From positions 3,466,001 to 3,530,000 of the forward strand of contig JAIUCV010000084.1 of assembly GCA_026724425.1 (NCBI GenBank): a stretch of DNA of 64,000 nucleotides. Direction: 5' to 3'. Made by a program: the position numbers and the translations under genes. The stretch is from Erythrophleum ivorense. Taxonomy: Eukaryota; Streptophyta; Magnoliopsida; Fabales; Fabaceae. This document shows, piece after piece, positions 23,725 through 33,953 of the stretch. The notes under the pieces were generated by a model. That model saw only the letters and a program-made list of their open reading frames with translations. It had not been told where the DNA came from and ran no database searches. How positions within the stretch are numbered: the first letter of the stretch is position 1; the number at the start of each line of letters is the position of its first letter.

Positions 23725-25037
23725 ACTCCCCCAGACTTAGATCTTTACATGTCCTCATGTAAATCGAATCAAAGACAAATGAGAAAGAGGTTTGAAAAGC
23801 GGAAACTCTCTTACCCTTATGAGCTTGTATCAACCTCTGCCCCTGTTCTCACTCAAGACATAATCAACATTAGACCAGTTTCTCATAGTGGACACTAACT
23901 TGCAATTCAAACCAAACCAAACACTAAATCTTTTCAGATAACTCAAAACTCTAAAGCCAACTCCTTAAGAAATTAAAAGTGTGAGTTCTCAACAAGGGGT
24001 TATCGATCAAGTAGCTTTCTGATTTTTACCCCTTCAAGAACAATCAAGACAAACCGTTATAACTAAAACATGAATGCAATGATTATTTTTTTCTTTTCTT
24101 TTTTGTTTTTCTCTCTTTTTTTTTTTATTCTCCTCATCTCTTTCCTTTATGATTTGGAATCAGCTTTTATTTAGATCGCGAGTAGTGATGGTTGGAGCCA
24201 CCAATTCCCGGTCCTTTTTATTACTTTCATCCGGCGGGTTTCCATGGAGTCAGAAGACCAGTTGGACTGACCTTCATCCATTTCGTTTTCCCGAGGGTGT
24301 CGTGAGACTTCCCTTTGAGTTAGGAAAAGAGAGAGTATATGCAAATGCAATGCAATAAATAAACATGATGTAAATGCATAAGCTTGTCTTGACTGAACTG
24401 AAGGAGAAATCATACTCATGTATACGAAATCCCTTGCTAAGAAATTTAAAAGTCAGGTTAATGCGAGGAGTTAAACTTTAGAGAGTTGAGTACCTTAGAG
24501 ATACGGTTGTGATCCAGCAATCGATCCGCTAGAGCCATTCTGATCGGCTGAGTCTGATGCTGATGTCTGCCCCTTGTGATTGCAAGAACATTGGTTGACA
24601 AGGTAAGCTCCAAGGGAAGGTCCTAATTTCCTGACTGGTTTTGACTCAATAAAACAATTTGAAAACAAAAATTTTTGTAATCCCTCAAAAACAAACACAA
24701 TGTCAGTAACCACCTCCCCCAGACTTAAACAACACTGTCCCTAGTGTTATTAAGCAGGAAGAAGCAAGCAAAAAAAAAAAGGATTTGAGTCAAAACAAGA
24801 GAAATTGGACTTTTTACCTGGCTGTAAGGTGGGTGTCGACCGACACTATGGGTAGTGTCGATCGACACTGGCTCGTCGCGACTCGGTCAGTTGTTTTTTT
24901 TTTTTTTTTTTTTTCAAAACAAAGCAAAACCAAAAGTTAGTGGAAAACAAACGAAAATCACTAAGGAATTTCACCTACAAGTGAGTTGCCTCCCACTAAG
25001 CGCTTGTTTTCAGTCATTAGCTTGACTGTGTCGAGAC
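23725..25037 (-). other. Athila-like 3' non-coding internal region
   Basis: It starts with the polypurine tract (minus strand TGGGGGAGT) and holds T-rich homopolymers (24894-24914), a pair of GTGTCGAYCGACAC motifs (24832-24869) and a second TGGGGGAG near 24715-24722. No coding domain is recognised. This position would hold pol in an autonomous Athila element. Confidence 0.7.
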
Positions 25038-27839
25038 TCAGGCATCTGGTGGATCAGACAGTGGCATCGAATGCCTCTGAGAGAAGTGTCTCCTCATCCA
25101 TGGTGGTGTGTAAGCATGAGGTGCATGAGATCTACCAAGGAAGTGAGGAACAGCAGCAGGGTGGGGCGGAAATTTGGGTGGGATACTTCTTTTTCCTGCA
25201 GAATCATCAAAAGAAACACCAAGCTTTCGACGAGAATCTCGTTGCTTGCATAAGTGTGAAACAGCTTTTGGACATTTAAAATTCGTATTGATGAGATTAG
25301 GAGGTTTGGAATTGAGTGGAGGAATTGCATACCTTTGCTTTAGTGGAGGCGTTGGGGCGATGACATGATGAGCTTCTTCACTTCTCACTTCCAGCTTATT
25401 CACTTGCTCACTAGTAGCCAGCTCCTTGACATACCCAATAGTAATGTCATCTAAAGGCTCTTTGACTGGATCTTCATCCATAGAAAGCTCTACAGAAAAA
25501 CTCTGGCCATCAATGGTGGGCTTTCTCCTTAGCTTGTCCATTTCAAAATTCAGCACAACATCACCCAAAGCTAGCTCTATCTTCCCTTGCTTCACATCAA
25601 TGACAGCACCAGCAGTAGCTAAGAATGATCTTCCCAGGATAAGAGGATCTATAGGCTCTGCATCATACTCCAAAACCACAAAGTCAGAGGGAATCAAGTG
25701 GCCATCAACTTTGAGTGGAACATCCTCTAAAATACCCAAAGGGATTCTTTTGGATCTATCAGCTAGGATAAGAGAGATCCTAGTTGGCTTGAAATCAGTC
25801 ATTCCAAGGCTTGCAGCAACAGATAGAGGCATCAAGTTGACACTTGAACCTAGATCACAAAGAGAATGAGGAAACCTTCTTGTTGATATGGAACAATCTA
25901 GCACAAAATTTCCTGGATTTTGCAGCTTCTCTGGAGGCTTATTCTGAATCATAGCACTCACTTCTTCAGAAACCTTCACTTTCTTCTTCTCCTTTGGCAT
26001 TGTACTCAAGATAACTTCAGTAATGTCTCTGGTAAGCAATGCTCCTTCTTCAGGACTCACACCATTCATCATCATTCTCTTGACATATCTCTTTAGGGGA
26101 GGGGAAAGAGCAACTGCATCAATAAAAGGTATGACAACCATAAGCTTATCCATGATAGCTTTGATCTTAGCATCTTCTAGCTCTTGTTTAGACTTCCTAG
26201 GACCTTTAGGGTAAGGAATTTTAGGCTTATAGACTCTTTCTGCACCTGATTTGGAGGTTTCAGGAAGATCTGGCGAGTGCTGTAATTTGCAGAAATTTGC
26301 CTGAAAACCTGAAAATTGCAGATTTCTGTCTGGCAGAACACTGGTGTCGACCGACACCACACTGGTGTCGACCGACACCATCTCTGCAGTCCGAATATCA
26401 TCCGAAATCTCATCAGAATCCACCATATTAGCCCCAGTTTCCACCAAAACAGCATGGCAAGAATGTTTGGGACTCGTGTCAGTTCTTCCAGGAAGGAATC
26501 CCTCTTGTCTCCTAACAGAATCAGCAGTTTGAGCCACTTGAATATCCAACTTCTTCACATGAGTGCTCAAAGATTCAAACTTCCCATTCAAATCAGTATA
26601 TAAGGCATCAATCTTCCCATTGAAGTCCGCTGTGATTTTCTGCTGGCCTTCCAGAATCTGTTCTAACATAGATTTTATCTCATTGTTCTGTTCAGGAGGT
26701 TTCTGGTAAGAAGAAGAACCATAAGTCCTTGTGGAATTGTTGCCTTGAAAAGGCTTCTGGTAAGAGGAACCATATCCTTGTTGATTGCCCCATCTCTGTC
26801 CTTGAAACCCAGCACCATTGATATAGTTAACATCTTCTTCTTGTGACTCTTCTACTGGCTCAAATGTCTCCACCTCTGCAGCAAATTTGACAGACTTCTT
26901 CCCCATAAGAAGGTTATGCATAGAATCAAGCTTAGCATTAACTGCAGCAATTTGGCTTCCCTCCAGATTTCCACCAAGCTTCTTTCTCTCCAAATCAGCA
27001 TTCTTGGTACTATTGCTAGATGCCAAGTTCTCTATAAGCTTGTAAGCTTGTTCAGGATACCTAGTGTTGAAGTTTCCATTGCTCGCAGCATCGAGAGCCA
27101 TCTGATACCTCCAATCAATTCCTCTGAAGAAAATGCCCAGCAGCTGAACTTCAGTGAAACCATGGTGTGGACAGTCTCTCTGATAGGACCTGAATCTTAT
27201 CCAAGCAGCCTTGAATGCTTCAGTTGGTCCTTTAGAAAATTGTGAAATGCAGTTTCTCAACTCCTCAGACCTTGCATCATCAAAGAAATTATTCAAGAAG
27301 GCTTTCTTGGTGTCATCCCAATTAGTCAAAGATCCTGGCTGCAACTGCTTCAACCAGTAAGCTGCATCCCCATCAAGAGAGTATGGGAACAGCTTGCAGA
27401 AAAGATAGTCACTAGTGACTCCATTGGCCTTAATGCTGTTGACCAGATCTTCGAACTTCTCAATGTGGTCCATGGGGTGTTCATGAGGAAGACCATGAAA
27501 GAGATGCTGACCAACAAGAGTGTAGTATGAAGGTTTCAGCTCAAAGTCATTCCTCTCAAAAGCAGGAGGGCGAATCGCAGACCGATTAGCATAGAACAAA
27601 TCAGGCTTGTTGTGGTCACCAAGAGTGCGATTCGGTACAGGCTGACCTTGTGGAGCTGCAGGTGCAGCGACATTATTGACCACGGGCTGAGCTTGCGCAG
27701 CTGCAGGTAGAGCTGCAGGTGCTTCTTCAATCACATTCCCAGCATCATCAAGCTTCTGCCCTGCTTCATTGCGCCTGTTTCCCTCTCTATCAACCAGATT
27801 GCCATCGGCATCTTCTCTCAAAATTATTGGCATGTTCAT
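25038..27839 (-). CDS. Athila-like gag-protease polyprotein
   Basis: An intact frame of 933 codons from ATG 27839. The N-terminal 80 residues are Ala/Pro/Gln-rich. A retrotransposon gag domain follows (about residues 90-290: LKPSYYTLVGQHLFHGLPHEHP, then DDTKKAFLNNFFDDARSEELR). Next come a Gln/Gly/Tyr-rich linker and a coiled-coil-like stretch (residues ~395-450). A retropepsin-like domain near residues 650-770 has CDLGSSVNLMPLSVA, with DLG in place of the usual DTG/DSG, and a LILGRSFLATAGA flap-end motif. Residues ~500-510 repeat a VSVDTS unit encoded by a pair of the GGTGTCGAYCGACACC motifs. No frame damage is seen. The gag shell could package its own RNA; reverse transcription would need help in trans. 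Confidence 0.87.
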   Translation of the reverse strand: MNMPIILREDADGNLVDREGNRRNEAGQKLDDAGNVIEEAPAALPAAAQAQPVVNNVAAPAAPQGQPVPNRTLGDHNKPDLFYANRSAIRPPAFERNDFELKPSYYTLVGQHLFHGLPHEHPMDHIEKFEDLVNSIKANGVTSDYLFCKLFPYSLDGDAAYWLKQLQPGSLTNWDDTKKAFLNNFFDDARSEELRNCISQFSKGPTEAFKAAWIRFRSYQRDCPHHGFTEVQLLGIFFRGIDWRYQMALDAASNGNFNTRYPEQAYKLIENLASSNSTKNADLERKKLGGNLEGSQIAAVNAKLDSMHNLLMGKKSVKFAAEVETFEPVEESQEEDVNYINGAGFQGQRWGNQQGYGSSYQKPFQGNNSTRTYGSSSYQKPPEQNNEIKSMLEQILEGQQKITADFNGKIDALYTDLNGKFESLSTHVKKLDIQVAQTADSVRRQEGFLPGRTDTSPKHSCHAVLVETGANMVDSDEISDDIRTAEMVSVDTSVVSVDTSVLPDRNLQFSGFQANFCKLQHSPDLPETSKSGAERVYKPKIPYPKGPRKSKQELEDAKIKAIMDKLMVVIPFIDAVALSPPLKRYVKRMMMNGVSPEEGALLTRDITEVILSTMPKEKKKVKVSEEVSAMIQNKPPEKLQNPGNFVLDCSISTRRFPHSLCDLGSSVNLMPLSVAASLGMTDFKPTRISLILADRSKRIPLGILEDVPLKVDGHLIPSDFVVLEYDAEPIDPLILGRSFLATAGAVIDVKQGKIELALGDVVLNFEMDKLRRKPTIDGQSFSVELSMDEDPVKEPLDDITIGYVKELATSEQVNKLEVRSEEAHHVIAPTPPLKQRYAIPPLNSKPPNLINTNFKCPKAVSHLCKQRDSRRKLGVSFDDSAGKRSIPPKFPPHPAAVPHFLGRSHAPHAYTPPWMRRHFSQRHSMPLSDPPDA

Positions 27840-27951
27840 CTCGACTGGCCTGCGCGTGAGTAACAAAACAAAAAGAAAATCTTAGACAAAATTCTAAAAC
27901 TGAAAATCTAACGGCAACGAAAAGAGACGATTGGCAACGGCGCCAAAAACT

Positions 27952-29061
27952 TGATAGGTCTAAGTTTTCCCTATTAATTCTACTGCAAGTGTACAGCAAA
28001 TCAATGTAGCAAATAGGGTATCGAATTCCAAACGTCAAGTGTTGCACAGTAAATTCTCAGATTCAAAGATTGCTAAGAGAAATAAGTATGAATGAAAAGC
28101 AAAAACAAGTAAATAAAAGTAGCAAGAGATCGATTAAAGAGTTTAAATTCAGAGAGACAAAGGTTAGGCCTTGGGAAATTCTCAGGTTGAATCCGAATTG
28201 CGGAGTAAAAGCTATTAGGATATTAATAAAGCATCGTTCTCGAACATGAACACTAATGTAAAATCGACCAACTTTCGTTGCGAAGATTATCTATGTCTAA
28301 ATCCTATAATTCCAACTGTCGTTGCAAATCCTATAAACTAAACAAGCATTAATCTCAGGTTCAATTGTTCACAAAATTCCTAAACCAAATTCCTTTGCAG
28401 ATAGAAACTTTGCTCATCTAAGATAGTTCAGGAAATCAATAACACTTTCATGTCTACCAATCAACCTAATATCAGATTCTAGGTCATGAAGCTAGAATAA
28501 GCATTAAACACAATCTAGATGAAGAACTCTAAAGATTATCCTAAACAATTGCAATTCTTCTTTAACCCTTGAAAGACCCTAAACCTAACAAACAAACTAC
28601 TCAGACATGGTGATTGAGACAAGCATCATGAAATAAATAGATTGCATAAAGAAATAAGAATAGAGATAAAAGGAGTTCAAAATCTTCTCTGAAGGAGTAT
28701 GATCTCTCTCTCCTAAGCTCTGCTACAAATCTCTCTCAAGTCTCAATAGAAAATAAAGTACAAAGTAAAAAGAAGCCTAAACAATGGCTTATAAACCTAA
28801 AAACACGATTTGGGCCTTCTTGCAAATAACTGGAACTTTTGGGCCAAAGCTGTAATTCTTCCAAAGTGCAGGATTTTCGTCCTGTAGTGGGTGTCGACCG
28901 ACACCATTATGGTGTCGATCGACACCAATGTCTGTGAATGCCAGTTAATCTTGTTTTCCAGCAGAAATCCCCAAATAAGCTCCAGAATGCTCCAATGACC
29001 TGTAATTAGTAGAAAAGACTCCAAAAACACTATAAAGACTCTAAAGTTAAGACTTATATCA
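27952..29061 (-). repeat. Athila-like 5' LTR (1110 bp)
   Basis: Ends TG...CA in plus orientation (TGATAGGTC to GACTTATATCA), flush with the TGTAG duplication at 29062. It carries a motif pair at 28890-28926 identical in layout to the one in the other LTR. Confidence 0.9.
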
Positions 29062-30474
29062 TGTAGAGCAGACCAAATTGCACCAAAAAAGGATCGAGAG
29101 GGTAGAGATCTGTAAAATTTGCAAAACCAGGGACAGAGACATGGAGAGTGGCGAGCAAGGAGTGACGCCTACTTAATGCATCAGCAACTTTATTAGTGCG
29201 GCCAGACTGATGTTTAATCAGAAACGTAAATTGCTGCAAGAATGCAATCCAAGAAGCATGGCGTGCAGAAATCTTGTCTTGACTTCGCAAATGCTTTAAT
29301 GCATCATGGTCTGTATAGAGGATAAATTCTTGTTGAAACAAGTAGTGTCTCCAATGCTTGATTGCTTGGACAATCGCATAGAATTCCACATCATAAGTGC
29401 TGTAACGAGCTCGAGAGCCGGCAATTTTCTCACTATAAAATGCTACAGGACGACCTTGTTGACTGAGGACTGCACCAATCCCGAATTTGCAAGCGTCGCA
29501 GTGAAGTTCAAAGACAACAGAAAAATCCGGAAAAGCCAAAATCTGGGCTGAAACAAGTTTTTGCTTGATTGTTTCAAATGCCGTATTTGCTTCAGAAGTC
29601 CAAACAAACGAAGACCCTTTGATGCAGTCGGTTAAAGGAGCTGTGATATTACTGAAGTGATGGACAAAGCGTCGATAGAAAGATGCAAGACCATGAAAAC
29701 TTCGCACCTCAGTAATTGTTTTTGGTGTCGGCCAAGATTTGATCGCCTCCACTTTACTGGGATCCACTTCAAGGCCTTTACTAGAGATTATGTAGCCTAA
29801 GAAAAGAACTTGAGCTGCACCAAAAACACACTTATGACGAGCAGCAAACAGCTTTTCTCTTCGCAGAACATGGAGAACCTCGGCAAGGTGGGACAAATGG
29901 CTTGTCAAATCTGCACTAAAAATTAATATGTCGTCAAAATACACCACGACGAATTTACCAATGAACGGACGGAGAGCCTGGTTCATGACTCGCATGAAAG
30001 TACTTGGGGCGTTTGATAAGCCAAAAGGCATCACCATCCACTGAAACAGACCCTCACGAGTTTTAAAAGCCGTCTTCCATTCATCGCCCGGACGGATGCG
30101 GATTTGATGATATCCGCTCTTTAGATCCAACTTAGTAAATATGGAAGCGCGTCCAATCTGATCCAAGAGGTCATCAAGGCGAGGTATGGGAAAACGATAA
30201 CGGACTGTGATTTTGTTGATTGCTCGACTATCAACACACATTCGCCAAGTACCGTCTTTCTTGGGAATTAACAAGGCTGGTACCGCCGTGGGGCTCAAGC
30301 TTTCTCGAACATGGCCTTTAACCAAGAGCTCTTCTACTTGTCGACGCAGTTCATCATGTTCTTGAGGACTCATACGGTAATGCGGACGATTAGGAAGAAC
30401 TGCATTAGGCACCAAGTCGATATGATGTTGAATATCTCTGAGGGGAGGTAAGCCCTGTGGTAAATCCTGGGGAA
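29062..30474 (-). pseudogene. Ty3 RT-RNase H portion of pol
   Basis: The open frame 30415-29054 carries RT motifs (GTWRMCVDSRAINKITVRYRFPIPRLDDLLD region, KLDLKSGYHQIRI, MPFGLSNAPSTF, catalytic YFDDILIF) and RNase H (FELHCDACKFGIGAVLSQ, YTDHDALKHL). Two faults are seen: a one-base loss in a G run near 30472 separates it from the gag-protease frame, and a one-base loss in an A run at 29085-29090 shifts the frame before integrase. The nested insertion follows directly. Confidence 0.87.
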
Positions 30475-32334
30475 AACATCATGGAATTCTTGAAGTAAAG
30501 GCTCAAAGGCTGGTGGTGGTGGGATGAGATCTTTAGACGACGTTGTAGCGGCAACCACTGCTAACACAATATCTGACTCGCGTAATTGTGCTTCAAAAGC
30601 TGCTTTATGAAGAATCAAGAGTGATCGAGCGGAACGAGAAGAACTAACGTCGCCAGCAGCCTTCTTTGGTACAGACTTAATGTGATGTTGTTCTGGAGAG
30701 GGGAGTAATGTAATGGTCCGATCACCAAAGGTGAACGTGTACGTGTTGCTTTTCCCTTTATGTGTGACATCGCGGTCGTATTCCCAAGGTCGACCGAGCA
30801 ATAGATGGCACGCATCCATAGGTAGAACGTCACACAAGACTGAATCTTTGTAAGAACCAATAGAAAAAGCCACCAATGCTTGTTGTGACACATCGATCTC
30901 AATATCTGAATCTAGCCACGCGAGCTGGTAGGGATGAGGATGTGGGGTGTGTTTTAGCTCGAGTTTCTGTATGGCTTCCTTAGAGATGACGTTAGTACAG
31001 CTGCCTGAATCAATGATCAACTTGCAAACTTTCCCCTGTATTGTGCAAGTAGAACGAAACAAGTTGGAGCGAAGCCATGATTCTTGATTTGCACGAGGAA
31101 GTAAGCAATTTCTTCGTAGAACCAAGCTGAGGCTTGTATCACCAGTAATGATCTCTTCTGCCTGATCGTTTGAATCTGAATACTCGTCATAACGTGGTTC
31201 ATCCTGCTCTTCGGTATCGTGTAGTAAAAGACCACGCTTGTTTTGTTTTGGACAAGCGGTTTGACGATGACCATTCTCGCCACAGCTGTAGCATCGTAGG
31301 GCGTTTGGACGAGGTGGGCGAGATGCAGCGATGGAATCGTTCGGGATAGAGGGAGCAGATGCAGGCGCCACCTCCAATTGTTTACTAGAGTTTGATTCGG
31401 GCATCGTTTGTGGTTGTGTGCGGAATCGAGACGTTGTCGAGTTAAAACTCGGACGAAATTGTTGTTCCATGCCAATAGCTCTCTGGTGAGCCTCTGAAAC
31501 GGAAGTAGGATTGAATTGTTGCAGCGGAATCTGTAGTTGGGGTCGAAGTCCACCGAGAAAGCGGGAGACCAATTGATCCTCTGTTTCCAGTAGTGTAGTA
31601 CGTGCTGCCATCTGAAAGAAATCAGATGCATACTCTTCAACAGACCGAGATCCTTGTCGCAGGTTTTGAAACTTGGTGTACAGCGTTCGCTCGTAATTGT
31701 AGGGAAAAAACGCACGTCGCATATGTTTTTTTAAACCTTCCCATGAATCAATCTTCTGTTTGCCGGAGTGTCGTCGAGATTCTTTGTTTTGTTGCCACCA
31801 AGCCATAGCACGGTTTTTAAATCTAGTAGCAACTAGAGGAACACGCATCTCATCCGGAACTTGTTTGAAATCTAGGATTTCTTCCACCATGTGCAACCAA
31901 TCTAAGAATTCTTCAGGGTTTAATGTTCCTGTAAATTCCGGAATATCCAAACGAAAACCGGATTCCCAACGAGAAGGAGGATGAGTCTGTTGATCGTCGT
32001 GGCGTTCATCTCCATCTTCATCACGGTGATTGACACGACGAGTGTTATGTCCTTGTCGTTGACGTCGATCTCGGTTTGGAACAGCAAAAAGATTTTCTGC
32101 TAATCCATCATCATCATCACTAGCCTCATACTCGTCACCACTCTCAACCTGTGAGCGGTTGTCTCGCCGATCATGTTGACGTGTCTGCTGGTCTTGGAGA
32201 ATTGTTGTCATCGCTGACGTCACTGCTGCTTGTAAAGTGTCCTGAAGACCGGCTGTGAAAGACTCCAAGGTTTGACGGAGGTCGTCATGAAGCTCTTCAC
32301 GAAGCTCCTCAGCTTTTGTCTTGCGAGGGGCCAT
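30370..32334 (-). CDS. Ty3 gag-protease
   Basis: ATG at 32334 starts MAPRKTKAEEL. A retrotransposon gag domain covers about residues 120-300 (FRLDIPEFTGTLNPEEFLDWL, ...MRRAFFPYNYERTLYTKFQNLRQ). A CCHC zinc knuckle follows (CYSCGENGHRQTACP). The protease active site is LIIDSGSCTNVISKEA. The natural pol continuation is lost to a one-base deletion near 30472, after which the frame ends at 30370. Confidence 0.87.
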   Translation of the reverse strand: MAPRKTKAEELREELHDDLRQTLESFTAGLQDTLQAAVTSAMTTILQDQQTRQHDRRDNRSQVESGDEYEASDDDDGLAENLFAVPNRDRRQRQGHNTRRVNHRDEDGDERHDDQQTHPPSRWESGFRLDIPEFTGTLNPEEFLDWLHMVEEILDFKQVPDEMRVPLVATRFKNRAMAWWQQNKESRRHSGKQKIDSWEGLKKHMRRAFFPYNYERTLYTKFQNLRQGSRSVEEYASDFFQMAARTTLLETEDQLVSRFLGGLRPQLQIPLQQFNPTSVSEAHQRAIGMEQQFRPSFNSTTSRFRTQPQTMPESNSSKQLEVAPASAPSIPNDSIAASRPPRPNALRCYSCGENGHRQTACPKQNKRGLLLHDTEEQDEPRYDEYSDSNDQAEEIITGDTSLSLVLRRNCLLPRANQESWLRSNLFRSTCTIQGKVCKLIIDSGSCTNVISKEAIQKLELKHTPHPHPYQLAWLDSDIEIDVSQQALVAFSIGSYKDSVLCDVLPMDACHLLLGRPWEYDRDVTHKGKSNTYTFTFGDRTITLLPSPEQHHIKSVPKKAAGDVSSSRSARSLLILHKAAFEAQLRESDIVLAVVAATTSSKDLIPPPPAFEPLLQEFHDVFPRIYHRAYLPSEIFNIISTWCLMQFFLIVRITV

Positions 32335-32392
32335 ACTCAAAGCGGATCTTGTTTTAATTGAGAAATTAAAACGCCTGGAATCTGATACCAAC

Positions 32393-32733
32393 TGATGTAG
32401 AACACCTTAGTAACCGATAGGATTTGTGGATTCGATTGTTTAGTCTAAGAATACCCAAACGAAACTCACGATCTCGAAGTCGTTGAGAACCTAAGTTCTA
32501 GCCGAGTTCAAGAGGAAGAAGAAAAGCAAAGCTTCTTTGATAATAATTCAATAAGTCGTGTCCTTACAAAGACAAGGCATCGACTATATATAATAGAGAG
32601 TTTAACATAAAACTTTAAAGAAAAGGTAATAACTAAAGCCGACTTAGACTAGGAAAAGGAAAAGAGTGATCGAAAGAGAAAGTTAACATAAAACCAAAAT
32701 AACTTGTAAAAGAAGTAAAAGCACGCTGCATCA
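32393..32733 (-). repeat. Ty3 element 5' LTR
   Basis: 341 bp, next to the initiator-Met-type primer site at about 32380-32392. Only one base substitution and a 9-bp indel separate it from the partner LTR. Confidence 0.93.
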
Positions 32734-33953
32734 TTTATTATTTGTGTTTCAGTCTTTGGCTGCTTGCCTACCACCATAGAAATTCTCTATTTGATTAGTT
32801 AATTTGATATTTCAACATAGTTTTTTTTTTGACAATTCCAATTAAATTTTACATATTTTTAAGATTTTCGCGTATTAAAAAAATATAGATATAGAGGGAT
32901 ATAGATTAATCATCTGAACATATCCAATTTAGTATAATATGTAATATAAAAATCATAGGCATTGAATGAAGCAAAACAAAAACTGAATATTTTTTTTTCC
33001 ACTTTGAGGATCAACGAGGTAATTCATGGCGATAACTCACGCGCCCGGTCTCTGCTTCTTCTCCTCTTCTTCTTACTTGCTTTTGCGCGCTATCAGTTTC
33101 AAATACTGCAACGGTTACGTATCGATCGGTATTAGTCTTAAATTAAGATTTATAAATTTATGCTTCGTTGAATTAGTATCTGCATTAGTATGTATATAAT
33201 AACAAGATATAAACCTATTCTTTGATAAATCAATTTAATAACACAAACATTCCCCGATGTCACAGAGACACAGACTATGGTTTGCTCCTATATATATTTT
33301 TCTTTTAGTTAGGCCCTAAATCATCTTCATCCAAAAGCTCCAATTATGATCACATGATCCATCTAGATTTTAAAATTTTGCCTGAAAATCAGAGCTCATT
33401 CAAATGATCCATTCTGGATGTTGCTCATTTCTAGTATTAAACAAACATAATCCAAATGCTTCATCTATATGGACCATATGGATGAGCAAATGAACAGAGC
33501 CTTACTGGAAAAAATTTGGACCAGAACTACTAATACTAAATACTCCTATTATTCTGAGTTCTATAAGTACACATGCCTAGTATTTTTACGTATCAATTCA
33601 ATGATATTTTTGAGTATATATATGTAGAAAAAAATATAGATCCAAGTTTTTGGTCTTTGAAATCAGTTCTAAACTTTCAAGTGTTAAGTTGTCTTCGTGC
33701 AAAGTGCAAACCCTCTTTCAAAAAGTTTTAATGATAAAATTTTAGAAAATTACAAGTAAGTGATGGTATTTAAAAAGAAAAAAGATATCACAACACATAT
33801 TAAAGGTTACTTGATTAAAATCAAAGAAATTATGCAAACAAACCAAGCGTTGCTTAGACATGGTCACATGTCGACACTTTAATTTTGGTCACAATGAACG
33901 TAAACCACACAACCATACACAAACAAACAAACAAAAAGACTAATAAGAGAATC
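32734..33953. other. Intergenic AT-rich region downstream of HAK5
   Basis: About 1.2 kb, AT-rich, with no credible frame. Short fragments near 33300-33500 repeat 'CCATCTAGAT/CATATGGATGAGC'-like text, suggesting an old degenerate insertion. Nothing further is supported. Confidence 0.35.

Larger units (their letters stand above)
22583..29061 (-). mobile_element. Athila-like non-autonomous LTR retrotransposon (gag-protease only), nested
   Basis: The element is flanked by perfect TGTAG duplications (22578-22582 and 29062-29066) inside the Ty3 pol. It has LTRs of about 1.1 kb and, next to the 5' LTR, the primer site TGGCGCCGTTGCC, the tRNA-Asp type used by Athila. It has one long gag-protease frame (27839-25038) and a 1.3-kb non-coding segment with a purine tract (GGGGGAG, near 23726-23733) before the 3' LTR. 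No RT, RNase H or integrase sequence is present anywhere between the LTRs, so movement would need enzymes from an autonomous relative. Confidence 0.9.
21069..32733 (-). mobile_element. Ty3-type LTR retrotransposon (chromovirus-like), interrupted by a nested element
   Basis: The LTRs at 21069-21400 and 32393-32733 (TG...CA ends) are flanked by perfect 5-bp duplications TTTAT (21064-21068 and 32734-32738). On the minus strand the order is 5' LTR, primer-binding site beginning TGGTATCAGA (initiator-Met tRNA type), gag with zinc knuckle, protease, RT, RNase H, integrase and 3' LTR. That RT-before-integrase order is diagnostic of Ty3. Apart from one base change and one 9-bp indel, the LTRs match, so the insertion is young. 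Pol is split by a second LTR element at 22583-29061. Two one-base deletions break the frame. Confidence 0.93.
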
